Origin: Aplysia californica
Lineage: Eukaryota; Mollusca; Gastropoda; Aplysiida; Aplysiidae
Direction of reading: 5' to 3'
Length of the DNA: 64,000 bases
NCBI RefSeq assembly: GCF_000002075.1
Contig: NW_004797546.1
Location: 618,939-682,938, forward strand
The position numbers were made by a program, and so were the translations under genes. The notes under the pieces were generated by a model. It searched no databases and had not been told where the DNA came from. It saw only the letters and a list, made by a program, of their open reading frames with translations. Positions 49,041 through 61,620 of the stretch are shown piece by piece; position 1 is the first letter of the stretch; every line of letters begins with the position of its first letter.

Positions 49041-50423
49041 CAGGGTGATAAAAAAAAAAATTTACAACTTTTTTTCTGAATATCTTCCGCAAAAATTGTT
49101 CTGGAAAGCTGTAATTTGAAATGGACATAATTCATTCAAAAGGAATTTGTTTGATATAGAATCCACAAAGAAGATACATGTTTTGAAAATGGAAACGGCT
49201 AAAAGAAAAAAGCACCCAAAAACGCAAAGTTCACCAATTTTTATAAATTTTGTAAAGGAAGTCGTGAAAAGATTAGTTGACTTTTTTCTTTATTTTCTCT
49301 TTGGCATTTAATTTTCCATACCTGTGACATTTAAACAATATGTGATTTCTTTTACAGAGTTTAAAAAACCTAATGATTTCATTCTGAAATTCCTAGAAGC
49401 AGTGCTCCACATTCCCTCCTTTGGACTCGACACATTTTTAATGCGTCGTTCGAAATGTTCAATGGCGCCCAAACACAAGGACCTGCTAAACCATGAGTGT
49501 TTAAAGCCACATACACTGTACATGTTCAGTATGAAGTGGCTTCTAGAGACAATAGGGAGTGGGATGCCCTCTAGACAGCATTTTTGGAGTCAACATATCC
49601 CGCAGGGTGAAAATGGGCTTTGCACAAAACCAAATGTCATCGAGGAAATGATCCCTCTTTACAAGACAATCAAGGAATCATGAACACATTGCCATGCTCT
49701 GATCTATGTCACCTCGGCCTAGCGAAGGTGAACATGGTATAGTCGTAGGTTAAGATCTGCCATGAGAATGCAGACTGTTGTGTAGGATCGTCTACAGACA
49801 GACGTGTCATGGGACTTCACAACTGAAATCTGCACTCTGGTGACGTTTAAAGGGCTGCGCATGATGCGTGGTCGACCTAAAGTGGTCATTTTTTAAAGAC
49901 ATTTTTATTTCTGCTTCGCTATAGATCCAAACTGACGGAACTTCTCTACTCAAGACACAAACGGTCTTGAGGGCATCTAAAGCATTCTCTCCATGCCGTA
50001 CGCAAAACTCACGAAATGTCTGGAATGGTGAGTTTGTGGAGAGGTAATGTTCAATACAAAAAGCTCTCTGCTCTTTACGAAACGTAACCATGATCTCAGC
50101 AGGCAAACGAAATTTGTAAAAAAAAAAAAAAAAATATCTGTAGACTTCTGTTGACTTGTTAGACTGCTGTAGCTTGCAATATGGCGCGATTGCTTCAACT
50201 TTAGTTGTAGGCCTAATGCGAACTGGTGCATCATGCTATGAAAATGGCTTGTTTTTTTTAATGCGCTATATAAAGTAAAACCATTCAATGAACTTATTTA
50301 AAATACATATCAGAAAAATTCCTTTTGGCTTCCAAACGTTATGTTCAAATTTGAAACGCAAAACTTCAGTATGGAGGAAGATATTTACAAAACAAGTAGT
50401 AAAGTTTTTTTTTGATCACCCTG
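49041..50423 (-). mobile_element. Mariner-type (IS630/Tc1) DNA transposon, full-length relic
   Basis: Ends are CAGGGTGAT at the left and ATCACCCTG at the right, each flanked by TA (49039-49040 and 50424-50425). The inverted repeats extend about 130 bp, sharing for example AATATCTTCC and CAAAAGGAATTT. The size, 1383 bp, is normal for a mariner. On the minus strand a frame from about 50092 begins MVTFRKEQRAFCIEHYLSTN, like the N-terminal helix-turn-helix region (DUF4817) of some mariner-family transposases. No catalytic DDE/DDD segment is readable, so the transposase is decayed. It lies about 0.8 kb past PMPCB. Confidence 0.75.
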
Positions 50424-50484
50424 TATGTGAGCATGCAGTCTAGATGATAAATACTTTCTGTCAAAACATTTTCGCTACTAAATG

Positions 50485-50881
50485 TGAGGCATCGTGGTGA
50501 AATCAGGCTCATCGTCATATGAAATCAAAGAAATCTGCATTTTTTTGGCCTCTATGGAAAATGTTTTTGGTTCTACATCTTTTATTTTTATGTCCATTTA
50601 AAAACACATTTTTGTATGGATTTTACTTAAAAACATTGATTAAGGCACAAAAAATGTAAATTTTCAGTTTCCAAGGACTCTCAGGTTATGGAAGTTACCA
50701 AACTTTGGCAGCCATTTCCTCACTAATTTGACCTCTGAAACCAGGCGACCCTGACCCCCTTCAATCGAAAATATTTTGACTTCTATGCAACATAGATATA
50801 ATACAGGCTTTATTAAGATTATATCAATTACCCCATATGCCCAAAAATTGACGAGCGTCTGATTCCATCACGTCTTGACAC
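50485..50881 (-). mobile_element. ~430-bp MITE, copy 2 (inverted)
   Basis: Reverse complement of the family at 21404-21836. Its minus-strand start GTGTCAAGACGTGATGGAAT parallels GTGTCACGACGCGGTGGAAT there, and internal blocks match in order. Divergence is visible throughout, so the copies are old. Confidence 0.75.
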
Positions 50882-50953
50882 AAATGCAGTAAATGTGCAT
50901 GGCCCATTGGCAAGCAGCATTTGTTGTAGAAAAGGAAGACCTCATCTCAAGTC

Positions 50954-51571
50954 CACATATGTGTGTGTGCCTAAAGAAAGGTACAAAAAGTCGCCACAGA
51001 GAATTTTGAGCTACAGGCTAATAATGACAAAAAATCACTTCTTTAACCAAAATGTGTTTCTATTATAAAAAATGAAAAGTTCCTCCATTTTTTAACAATG
51101 TGTTAAAAGGGTTTTCATTGATTTGACTTCTGAATATTTTATTTAGAATAATTTTGAGACTAGGGTATTTTTTAAAGATATAACCAAAACTGCTTTTAGA
51201 AGGTGTTAAAATCGATTCTTGAAGCATGTTTTCTCTTCCCTGCTATTGAATAATAATGATGATATTGATGTCAACTGAATTCCAAATTGGAAATGAATTT
51301 TCCATGAAAAAAAATACATAGAAACAATTGAATTATTGGGGTTTTTTTTCAAGTTTGTAAGATAAGTTTGTCCTAAACTGAAAAGCTAATTTTCTCAAAA
51401 TTAGATCTTTATACCCTACCTCACAAAATGTGCAATATCTCAAAAACTACTACTCAAAAATTCAACAAACGGCACCGTGTTCAGCCCTGAATTTTCTACA
51501 AGGTGCAAGCCTTAACTCAAAATGGTCAAAATCCGACTTTTTGTACATTTCTTTAGGCACACACACATGTG
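50954..51571. mobile_element. 618-bp MITE with ~38-bp inverted termini
   Basis: The left end CACATATGTGTGTGTGCCTA, continuing AAGAAAGGTACAAAAAGTCG, is mirrored at the right end by CGACTTTTTGTACATTTCTT and AGGCACACACACATGTG. The core is AT-rich and non-coding. I could not settle the target duplication. Confidence 0.7.
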
Positions 51572-51879
51572 ATAGGATTGAGCTCAAAAGATGGGAGTCT
51601 TGAAATTTTGGAAAACCAAAGTTCAAGTAACTTCAAAAACACTCTGTTAGAGGGTCATGCCATAAGTTGTGAGAGAAGAAGAAGAGGGCACAATTTTTTT
51701 GAATGCCCTGTATCTTTTAGAAGTCAATAGACAAGGAGAAAAGTTGGGAAAGAAACAGTTTATCCAGTGAATGCTTCTGGATCGATAACAACAACATCCA
51801 ATGAATGCTTCAGACACTCCTTTCATTCATTCCAAGTTGTAAGAAACATTCAAGAATGCAGAGTATGTTCACAGAATCA

Positions 51880-51885
51880 TTTATT
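51880..51885 (-). terminator. Candidate poly(A) signal for the minus-strand gene
   Basis: TTTATT on the plus strand (AATAAA on minus). Many similar hexamers occur in this AT-rich stretch, so this is only a candidate. Confidence 0.2.
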
Positions 51886-53014
51886 TCGAGATGCATCAGA
51901 TCTTTTATAAGGAAAACAATCATTTGTACAAAATAGTTTGGAAATAAAAGGCTTTAAAACTGCATAAATAAAATAGGTGTATAAAAAAGCATTGTATTGT
52001 AATTAGTATTGTTGTTCCATATCGCATGTGGCAACTCAGCATTTACAACAAGAACGGAGACATAACATACATATATTATATATATATATTTGTGGACATG
52101 GATTTTTTTCTCCAAGAGCTGCAAGGTAAATAATGTACAATGTAAAAGAAAGGCCAACTTACAATGGTTACCTTCGGCTGTATGCAAGTCATGGATTAAC
52201 TACCCAGGAGATTTACATTACATGAGGCAAATAAGAATATGAAAAAAGAAAATTTAAGTAGGAATGTTGAACTGAAACAAGCAAAGCACTTGACAATCAA
52301 TCTTAGTTCAGTGGAGAGCTCCTATCTACCAATGTTCCCATACAAGAGGTACTTTAAAAAAAAATTCTAAATGGAAGAACATGTTGATTTGTGTGTCTTG
52401 CACATATTGTGAGAAATTGGTCCTCGTTGTTGACTAAATAATTTCAAATATAAAAAAAAGGACAATAACTAAAGAAATGCATTAGACCTATGCAATTATT
52501 ATTCATTTAGTATAGTTTAAACCCTCGTTTCTATTTATGTGAATCAAGATGTATCATACATGAGGAGCCCAGGGGAAAAACAGGCAGTCAGAAACTGGAA
52601 ATTGTGGGTGCATCAATTTTAAACGCTTTTGGACTCGAAGACTTCATATTTGTTTGACTGGTGGTTTATTGCTATGATTATTGAATGGGAAATCTAACAC
52701 AATAATGAACCAACAGTTGAACAGAATTACAGTTATGAGTCAACAAGCGTTTAAAATTGATACTCTCATGATTTTCAGTTTGTGCCTATTCTCATTTTTC
52801 ATGTGTTCTCATATGTTTATAATGTAGTCTAAAGATAACACTTTGAACCCCTGCCATTCTAAATCATATCTCATGGTACCCGGAACATGACTACGTTTTA
52901 ACACTACAATTCTACTGAAACTGGCAGAGATGAGAAGAACTCTCTCAGCGGACAATAGCATTGCTCAACATGCCACATACATTTTTATTCTTAATACACA
53001 GTCACATTAGTTGT

Positions 53015-53019
<5 letters not shown>

Positions 53020-53049
<30 letters not shown>
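53020..53049. repeat. (CA)n microsatellite
   Basis: About 15 CA units. Confidence 0.95.
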
Positions 53050-53053
<4 letters not shown>

Positions 53054-54399
53054 AACATACCAGTAGAAGTCAGAGCACTGCTCAAACATGCTCACATCAC
53101 TTTAAATTCATCACACAACATATAATTTAATATAAACAAAAGGCCGACAGATGCACAAAATAAAATATAGACGGACAAAAAAAATGCTCTGTACAATTAC
53201 AGGACAACTGACAACTGGTGGCTTTCCAAGGCAAACAGTAGGCCTACAACATATTCAAATCTTGTATGTATATATAACAAATTTTTTAACAACAAGCAGA
53301 ATCGACATACTCTTGTGCATACAACATTTATCATAATATCCTACTTTGTAATTCTTTAAAAAGACAAACAGAAAAAACCCAAGAACGATATACCGGTAGT
53401 AATCAAGAGCTCACACTGAGGTACGTAAAGTCTAGGCAGCTCAACAGGAATACAAAGACAAATAAAACGCGCAAAATTAAGGGACAATGATTCCTTACAC
53501 TTATCAGCCAGGATCATAAATCTACATTCCACAGAATAAAATAAACATAAAGGAGTGAGAGATGCAAAGTTGGCACTAAATAAAAATTATTGGTCTTGTC
53601 CCTTGAGTAGACAGTCTTTTTACTTAACAATGCCAGTTCACATTCTCACAGTGTTCCTCATCTTTCCGCACACTTCAATTTACACACATAACAAAATCAT
53701 GCATTTGTGACTCATTAATAGGCAAATGTATACAATGCTAAAGTAGAATGCTGGATTTATTGTATGAGAGTGAAAATAATGAACTTGTGAGATGATGGTT
53801 TATGAGTCAAGAATCAAATGGTATTGAGTACATTGTTTTTGTAGCTAATAAAACATTACGACGTTATGCCTGCAAGTCTTCACTGCTATTACAAACTCAG
53901 TCTGATGATAGCTAAAAGGGTGTAAGCTGGGGAGGGGGGGGGGTGTTTCAGAGAGATATAAATGATGCTGTTTGCACTGTAACAGAATCATAGAGACTGA
54001 AATGTGATTCTTCAGGACAATAAAAATTAAGAGATCCATGCAGCTGAACAGAGGATGAGCTGTCAATTTTGTCAAACAGGTCACCGTATTCTAAAATCTT
54101 TGCACTACATGAAATGTTCTGCACACATTTACAATAGTATTACAAGTTGACAAAACAAGCATAACTATGAAGTTTGTTACAAAGGATATTGTAATCTACA
54201 TTATGGGTTCCACCTAGAGCACAGCAAAAAAGTGGCAGTATACCGGCTGAATTACTCCTGTAATAGACCAGCCAAAAAGGTAGGATCAGAACCTGACAAT
54301 TTATTTAGAGGCTAGCACCCATATACTGGACAAACTTCTAATTTTGTAAAAATTGCAACTTTTCCACATAGAGCTTATAAATGAGTACAATTAGGATCC

Positions 54400-54600
54400 T
54401 TTAAAAAATTTTACTCTACTTTATCAACAAAATTTAGACTATTAATGAGGTGGTCTTTTTCGATCCTGCCTGTCCGTGCCAATCGAGGCTGAGTGAGACT
54501 CAGAATCCCATCAGAAACACGACTTCCCCAAACTGGAATCAAATTCATATACTGTGCATGCAAGGAGAGAGGACTAACCATTACACCATAGACTCCGGTA
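54400..54600 (-). mobile_element. tRNA-derived SINE
   Basis: On the minus strand TGGTGTAATGGTTAG (54588-54574) is a strong pol III A box, and TTTGATTCCA about 30 bases on is B-box-like. A non-tRNA body follows toward 54400. The head resembles a tRNA with the GGTNTAGTGGTTAG type of D arm. Confidence 0.5.
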
Positions 54601-56137
54601 AGCAAATTTATTAACCATTAGATCTAACTCTTGTAACGACATAGAAAAAAATGAACTCTATAACCCGGAGTGGACGTCCCAGCGTCCAGTCAGATTATGG
54701 AGTGCATGAAGCATTACTGCTAATGCAATCTCTTACAAATCTGAATAGGTTTATTTTGACTCGGAAGTGTTAGATAAATGTATAAACTACTTCCTTTTTC
54801 ACTTTGACACAATTTTAGATATTTTAAAAATATTTTTCGTGAATGCCTCGTTATGTGTTTCACAATATCTGGAACAAATTCTGCCAAAATGTGGAAAATA
54901 ATTCTGGAGCTAAAGAGTCAAGCAATAGCCAAGTTGCTAAGCAAAGTTGAAAGTGGTAAACAAAATTCTTCTACTACAAAGTAACAGTTCAGCAACACAC
55001 AATCTGATACTGTTAAGACAGGAGTATTTACTGTATGCAGAGGTGGGCGATTACGCCGTCAGTTCACGTGGCAATACATTTAGGTATCACAGAAACACAA
55101 AAATTAAAGAAACTCTGAGGTTCTTAGAATAACGTCGAGGTCTGCACCGAGCCCGTCAGATTGAGATGTTACTCTTCCTAAAACTAAAAGTGAAAGGGCA
55201 GAGTTTTGATGAGGATACAATGTTTCCTTTCTGCACACTAAAGCAAGTGCATTGTACATCACTTTCACCTGAAAATCTCTTGATCATGCACAATTCATAT
55301 TTACTATTGAGCACGAACATACAATTTCCTCTGTGATTTTTAGACTTCCACTTTTAACAGTGCTGCATCGCATTGACTTGATAGTTTTCTCATTCATAAC
55401 ACCAACAGGTCTCACAGATCTGAACTATTTCTCAGCTCCAAGGTACTTATCCTGATGATAAAGCATTCTTGTACTTCTGTACACTAGATCTCAACTTCCA
55501 ATAGAAAAATAAAATCTCATCAGTGTCGAAATCTGACATCTCAAATGCATCAGAGTAATGAGGATACATTGAGCAATCTTACATTAAAGGAATACATAGG
55601 CCTACTCCGTATATGAAAAGGAATGAGTCTTGATGAGGACAGGAAGTTTACGGTGTCAGTGATGTGACATTATGATTCTACATCAATGTACAAATATCAT
55701 GAAGCATGAATAATGTAAGTTTACTGAAAATGCTCATACAACTCAGTTATTGCAGGTGGCTCTTGTATTCTATTAGACCTCAAAACTGCTTTATCATAAA
55801 CAGATGCAAAAGGTTCTTTCCATATGCAATGGGAGAGGTGTAGCAGTTTACCATCTATAAAGTTGGGACAGTATGCATGCACATATATACCATATATTAT
55901 GTATATAGAGGCCCAGCCAACTTTCCTGGATATTCACTTCATCAAAGCTTCTCCACAGGAGCACAAAGACAGACAGATGGGAGCACTGTGGTTCTTTCCA
56001 TGCTTGAGGCTGCCTCTCTTACTAGAACTTCGCATCATGTACAGAACACACACACATAAACAGTGTACGGTAGGGGGTCAAGGGAAGGAGACAGAAAAGT
56101 CACAACATTGAGCCTGGGAAGAATTTAGTGACCGTCT

Positions 56138-56159
56138 TCAAGCCGTTGTCTCACTTGAT
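56138..56159 (-). CDS. Possible terminal coding exon of the CELSR-like gene
   Basis: A good minus-strand acceptor (CCCCCATTCAG) is followed, in the phase left by the exon at 61621-61747, by codons for ESSETTA and a stop. This would end the protein ...SSDSESSETTA. In another phase the same exon reads QVRQRLEDGH then stop, which would need an intervening exon I did not find. It is 5.4 kb from the previous exon. Confidence 0.25.
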
Positions 56160-56974
56160 CTGAATGGGGGGAAGAGAGAAAATAAACAAACAAATGCACC
56201 TAAAAGTAGGACTTTGATTTTAATGCACTTCTCGACGACCAAAACGAAAAAACGATCAATGTTTGGAGTTTCCAGATTTAGAGAACACCATATTTTCAAG
56301 TTTTAAACACACTGGAATTTGATTGTATTTTATATTACTACACCTACATTCTCACAAAAAATAATGTAAATCATAGAAGTAAGTACTGTAGTGCATTCGC
56401 TAAAAGGAAATACGTCAAGAGTTTCAAGTTTGTGACTTTAGATAATTTTTCTACTGTGGTCTTCCTGTGGGGACGGAAAAATATGCCCACAGTTTGTAGA
56501 GCAAAAGACAACTTTCTATGTACCTGATCAGATTACCGCTGTCACAAGAAAAACGAAGAGCTCAAATTTTTTTGCAACAGGGTAAGAGTTGAGCATTTTC
56601 ACTGCAAGAGCAACAAAAGGTTGTTTCACATTGCCCATGTTTTGAGGAATCATTTATTTTCCCATATTGACCACACGACACTTTTTTTTAAAATGTCAAC
56701 ATTTACACCTACATCATTTTCTTTCTTCTTTCTTTCTTTTACTTGTATTCCTTTCCTCATAAAACCAAGAGACAGGAAGCTGTTTGTGTATTTAGTTCAC
56801 ATCATTCATGTAAAAGCTGGATAATATCAGAATGACTCGTGAAGACTACATAAGTTTTACAAGTTCTATTCCACAACCTCAATGACAGCAAGATTGTGCC
56901 AGAGTCATAGCTCTATTTTCACCAAAAGTCTGAGCCTTAACATTCTCTTTAAAAAATCCAAAGCACAAATCAAA

Positions 56975-57025
56975 CTGCAGACCTCAAACCCAGCGGGTGA
57001 GCACACTACAACTACACCATACAGA
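56975..57025 (-). mobile_element. tRNA-like SINE head
   Basis: On the minus strand ATGGTGTAGTTGTAGTGTG (57020-57002) resembles an A box, and GGGTTTGAGGTC (56991-56980) a B box. The body is not defined. Confidence 0.35.
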
Positions 57026-59536
57026 AGTGTAGAAATATCACACCTCCCTCCTTACCCATACCCCTGTAAAAATGTTAAGGTGAGTATTTTCTTATGTACC
57101 TATATACGTAAATCTACGCACGGGTAGGAAGACAATTGTCTGACATGACATTCCTGTGGCCCCCAAAAAATGAAAAGTCTCACCACATTACTCCCAAGCC
57201 CAAAAATTGATATATAATAAATATCCATGCATCAGACCCATTTTGGCAATGTTATTTCTAATGGGCATACAATATCCTTACACATTAATCCTTAATCAAC
57301 ATTTCTGTCACATCTTACTGCTCTTACGAACTTGAAATCTTACAAAGAGAATCTGAACAGGAAAAGCATAACGACAAAACAACAAAGAAAACTAATAATT
57401 AAAAAAGCACAAAGCAATGAAATATAAAAATCTCAATATTTGTCTCCACCAACGCCAGAAGAGAGTATAAATCTAAAACTAGTATTGTTTGAAAGAAACA
57501 CTACATTGATCAGATGAGACAGAAAGAGTTAAAAAACAATGTCAGAAAGTTAGTATCCTTTATCATATGGGGCTTTGGCACACTCATTAATCAATGTGAC
57601 AAAAAGATAACTAACTGAAGCATGGAAAATACTTTACAAGAAAAAATATTGTTTTCAATCCGATAAAATAAAATTAAACATGTTACAATACATTTACATT
57701 GATTTAGACTGTACAATTGGACTGCATTTTAAACATTTATTTCACTGCCAAATGACTGAACTCAGAAACATTATTATATATAACAGATAAGTTGGACTCC
57801 TATTGTTTTGCTAATTGTCATAATCACAATTTGTCAAAAACTTGTGTAGTATGACAATAAAAGATCTAGTCTTTATAACATCCTAAAAAATGAAGCACAC
57901 CACATTCAAGGCTGTGTGTCTTACAGTCAAATGCCTATAAACACAGTAGTAAAAACTATGTCTTTGCACGATACTTATTAGACCAAATTGAACTTGGGCT
58001 AAGAGTACGAGTAATTTTTTTAAAACCTAAGCAAAACAGCATACTGGTAAAGCAATACAAAATTGAGGTATCTTATTGAAGCAATGTGCTCAAGAATTTT
58101 GATACAATATTTTACTCAATGCATGCTGCCTTTTTAGAAAACAAATAGTGGTAAACAAAGGGACACAACTGAGAAGCACCACATGTGAAGGTCTTGCCTT
58201 ATGGTGAAAAAAAAACACCCACAGAAAACAAAGAATAACTTTATCTTTTAAAAAAAAAGGTGAAAATGTTCATAACTACTCAAGAGCCCAGCGGAAACAA
58301 TTAGCATAATAGAGAGTAGCAGTGCCCAAAGTCTGTGTACAAGAGAAGGTGAGAGAAATCCTAAATACTGCTACAAGACCTAATCTTTTTGAACTACAGA
58401 TGTACAAATTAGAGTTAATGTTAATCTCAATAAAAATTCTCTTTGTAATAAGAAGCAGAAACTCAACACTGAACCATACAAATGCAGTGCGGCACAGATA
58501 TAAGAAGGCACCAGTAAATCAAAGTGGGTTGACTACACATTCCCAAACATTTCAGAATTGACAGCACACTAAGCAAGGCCTCCCACAACCATAAAAGCAT
58601 TGCACACAAACAAGTTAGTATGTCAGATGAAAGCATATCATATTTGAATGAATTAAGCGATTAACAAATAGTATCATAAATAAACATTTTAATAAACCAA
58701 AACATGGAAAGTGGGTGAAGTGAAGTTTACAATTCTTGCCCCCTCCATAAAAATACCCAACCTGGAAGGAGGCTGCTTTTTGCACTCCTGGTTACAACTC
58801 CACAGAAAGCAATGAAACAGACTATGTCTGTGAGGAGCAAAACAGCACATTAACTCCTTATCTCTGGTAAGCCACTCGGGCATATTCCTAAACGACGACT
58901 TCAACATCAAATTACTTTTCATCAATTGCTAAAAACCGATCTCTTTTACCAGGCGTTCATTCATTAAATGAAGAACTATCAAAATAAGTCTACTTGTTTT
59001 GATTTAATGACCAATTTAGTGACGTTTTTGTCATTTTTAGACTTAGTACCAATTAGTACCAAGAAAGGGACCCGGCGTGGTAGGTTTACCCCCACCACCA
59101 CCACCACCTACCGAGATAAAAACTGCTCACAAACTAACTCGGACCTTAAGATTTCAGATTCTATTACAATTTACAAGTCAAAACCAAGGCAATCACTATG
59201 AAGCTCCCTGTGGTTGAGTGATTTTTTATCATCGAATCACAAGCAAAGTCAAGCAATGCTGGCAATTTAGTATGTAAATGGGTGGTCTTTGTGGGTGTGT
59301 GTACTTGAGCAAGACAAGTTAATCCTAGCTTTTAAATCAGGGCATTGTAGTCTGGTGATCATCAAAAGGTGATAGTGCGATTGAACTGAACGTACTTTGG
59401 AGAGAGAAAATGAATGATCAGGATGTTTAAGTATTTATCCTTGTTACAGTTACCAAATTCTCCACCAGAATAAAAGAAGTCATCTTTCACTTATAAAAAA
59501 ATCTTATTGACCTGTAAGACATTAAAACTTGTGAAA

Positions 59537-59692
59537 TGCGGGATCTTAGCCAAATGTAGACCTTCAGGGTCAATCAGAGCGGGATCTTAGGGGTGACTTT
59601 TGTATAGAAAAAATTCTGTTTTCTTAAAACAGCGGGATCTTAAGCGAACCAGGATCGTAAGCGGTGGGATCTTTGGCGGAGACTACTACATT
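59537..59692. mobile_element. Right end of a Tigger/pogo-like element
   Basis: Ends in GGCGGAGACTACTACA, close to the right terminus of the element at 14013-15018 (GGCGGAGACTACTGTA). The motif GCGGGATCTTA recurs three times, with further diverged copies, before the end. The left end was not found. Confidence 0.5.
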
Positions 59693-60604
59693 ACATTTTT
59701 CAGCAAATAAATGAAAAGACACATAAAATATAAAGCTTGGCACACGATAAAAATCTTGCTGGCACACTCAACAAATATTTGCAGCAGCAGCAACAATCCT
59801 TTTTATTTGCCAGCAGTCAAATATCAAAGTCCAGAAACACAGCTGAATATAATTCTGTCCATTTAAGTTACAAATCAAGAGTGTGTGTGTGCTCAAATTA
59901 AGCCAAATATAGACAGAAATACAATTTTGTCTTCTCTATGTTATGGTAATACAATTCGAACTGAAGTAAAGATTAACAATAAGCAAAGTTACCAATGTCA
60001 CAAGTGTACAGACTAAACACACATTTCCTTGGATCTATGCTCTTCCATTGATTAATAATAAGTATTTTAAACATCACACCTCAAAGAACATAGATGGGGA
60101 TATTTTTCCTTTACGTAACCATTATAAAATTTATTTCACTGTAACAGAGCCAGCAACAGTGGAAATACAAACTTTTTAGGAATTCCTACTTCTTTACAGT
60201 TCCTACACCATGAAAAATCAATAATAGATTAAGTAAGGTTTACAAAAAAAAAGCAAAAGAAAGGAAAAAAATTGAATCATTCCAAATATTTAATAATAAC
60301 TAGCAATAAACTTTCAGCAAATAAGCTATCAGCAACCTCGACTGCATCATGTTCCATTGACTATTTCATTACTACAGTTCTTAGAGAGTACGAAGCATAG
60401 CAAAGAGCCAAGACAGCAGCAGAGTGAAGCTTTGGTCTACTTGTCTAGAGTTATTACAAGTGCAGCTAATTGCAGGATAAGAAGCCATTTAAATGGTGCA
60501 CACTACAGCCCATATACATCTCCTATGTGCGATGTGTGATATCAAGCCAATTGATCGCAACCATCACCAAGAAAGATAATGTCTTTAAAACTAATGATTT
60601 ATAC

Positions 60605-61099
60605 CAAAGATAGTACAAGACAAGATGGGCCACTTCTCTCTTTGAGCCAATTAAAAAAGTGTCCTCAAAATTTGGTGGCGCCCTCTTCACAAAAACGCAC
60701 TCTTTGCGAACAGAGTTACCCTACTTGAGTTTTAAAAAATCAAAGTGAAACTAGCAAGTTTTGGGATAAATTTCAGAAGAACGCTTTTTAAAAATGGTTA
60801 CGCTGACAAAAAACCTCTTCCGGAGGAAAAGGAGATGGTTTTCTTCGTTTAATTTGACTTTAGAATGAAGGGCGAGAGGTCATTAAAATTTTAAAAACCT
60901 AAAACTCCGCACTGAACATACCCGAACTGCTGATGAACAGCAGTCGATCTGCGCACGCAAGGAGGTGCTATTCCTATTCTTCTTCTGGAAAAACGAAAGA
61001 GAGCTTCAAAACAGACTGCAGCGCCATCTGAAGCAAAGAGCATACTTCCTGAGGACACTTTTTAGGCTGAGTGGCCCATCTTGTCTTGTACTATCTTTG
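60605..61099. mobile_element. 495-bp MITE with perfect 29-bp inverted termini
   Basis: CAAAGATAGTACAAGACAAG continuing GATGGGCCAC (60605-60633) is exactly mirrored at 61071-61099. Weaker pairing continues inward (AAAGTGTCCTCA on both sides). No transposase is coded. The perfect ends point to recent mobility. Confidence 0.8.
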
Positions 61100-61329
61100 T
61101 TTATATACAATGACTATGAGGGTATTGGACATGAGATATCACCACTATGGGTTGGAGGACAGGGGGGAGGGCAATATGATTCAAGTTCACATGCACCCCA
61201 TGTGTGATGTGCAATGCAAATGGGAGAGACGATGAAGCAAGCGAGGATGAAGACGACTGTTTTGAGCTGTGAACGTTTCATCGACGACGAACATCACAAT
61301 GAATAATGCAGGCACGGCCGTCACCAAAG

Positions 61330-61560
61330 TTAATAATGACGTTGATGACGATGACGAAGATGATTTTGATGAGGGTGATGAATTTTGTTGACATCTGCCT
61401 TGAAGAGGTTGATGCCTGTTCCAATACAACCTGTTCCCAAAGGATATGACGCTGAATCTCAAAGAACGATGATAACGATGATGATGATGATGATGATAAT
61501 GACGAAGATGGCAACACCGACAATCCTTCAAGATGACTTTGGCAAAGATGATTGCGATGG
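61330..61560. repeat. GAT/GAC-rich imperfect trinucleotide region
   Basis: Clusters of GATGATGATGAT and GACGATGACGA. The His- and Ser-rich frames on the minus strand come from this repeat. Confidence 0.7.
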
Positions 61561-61620
61561 CACAGTAGCTCACAGATGAAGAAAAAAATGACTGTTCATG
61601 ATTTGAGAGTCCCGACTTAC

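Larger units (their letters stand above)
51572..56137. other. AT-rich non-coding stretch, possibly 3' UTR of the CELSR-like gene
   Basis: No protein frame recognised over 4.5 kb. If the terminal exon proposed at 56159 is real, this could be its long 3' UTR on the minus strand, ending near the minus-strand AATAAA at 51880-51885. Contents: a CA microsatellite, a tRNA-like SINE at 54400-54600 and a G run at 53932-53943. Confidence 0.3.
56160..60604. other. Probable last intron of the CELSR-like gene
   Basis: AT-rich; no further coding exon recognised. It holds a tRNA-like SINE head (56975-57025) and a Tigger-like right end (about 59537-59692). It may instead be intergenic if the gene ends in one of the exons to the right. 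Confidence 0.3.

Noticed and set aside
49324-49683. 119-aa plus-strand frame within the mariner-like element
   Set aside because: It is antisense to the transposase start, has no known motif and is probably a chance frame in decayed DNA.
58689-58925. 78-aa minus-strand frame considered as a CELSR exon
   Set aside because: No acceptor or donor in a suitable phase and no tail-like sequence.
61187-61573. His- and Ser-rich minus-strand frame
   Set aside because: Produced by the GAT/GAC trinucleotide region; no splice sites link it to the CELSR-like exons.
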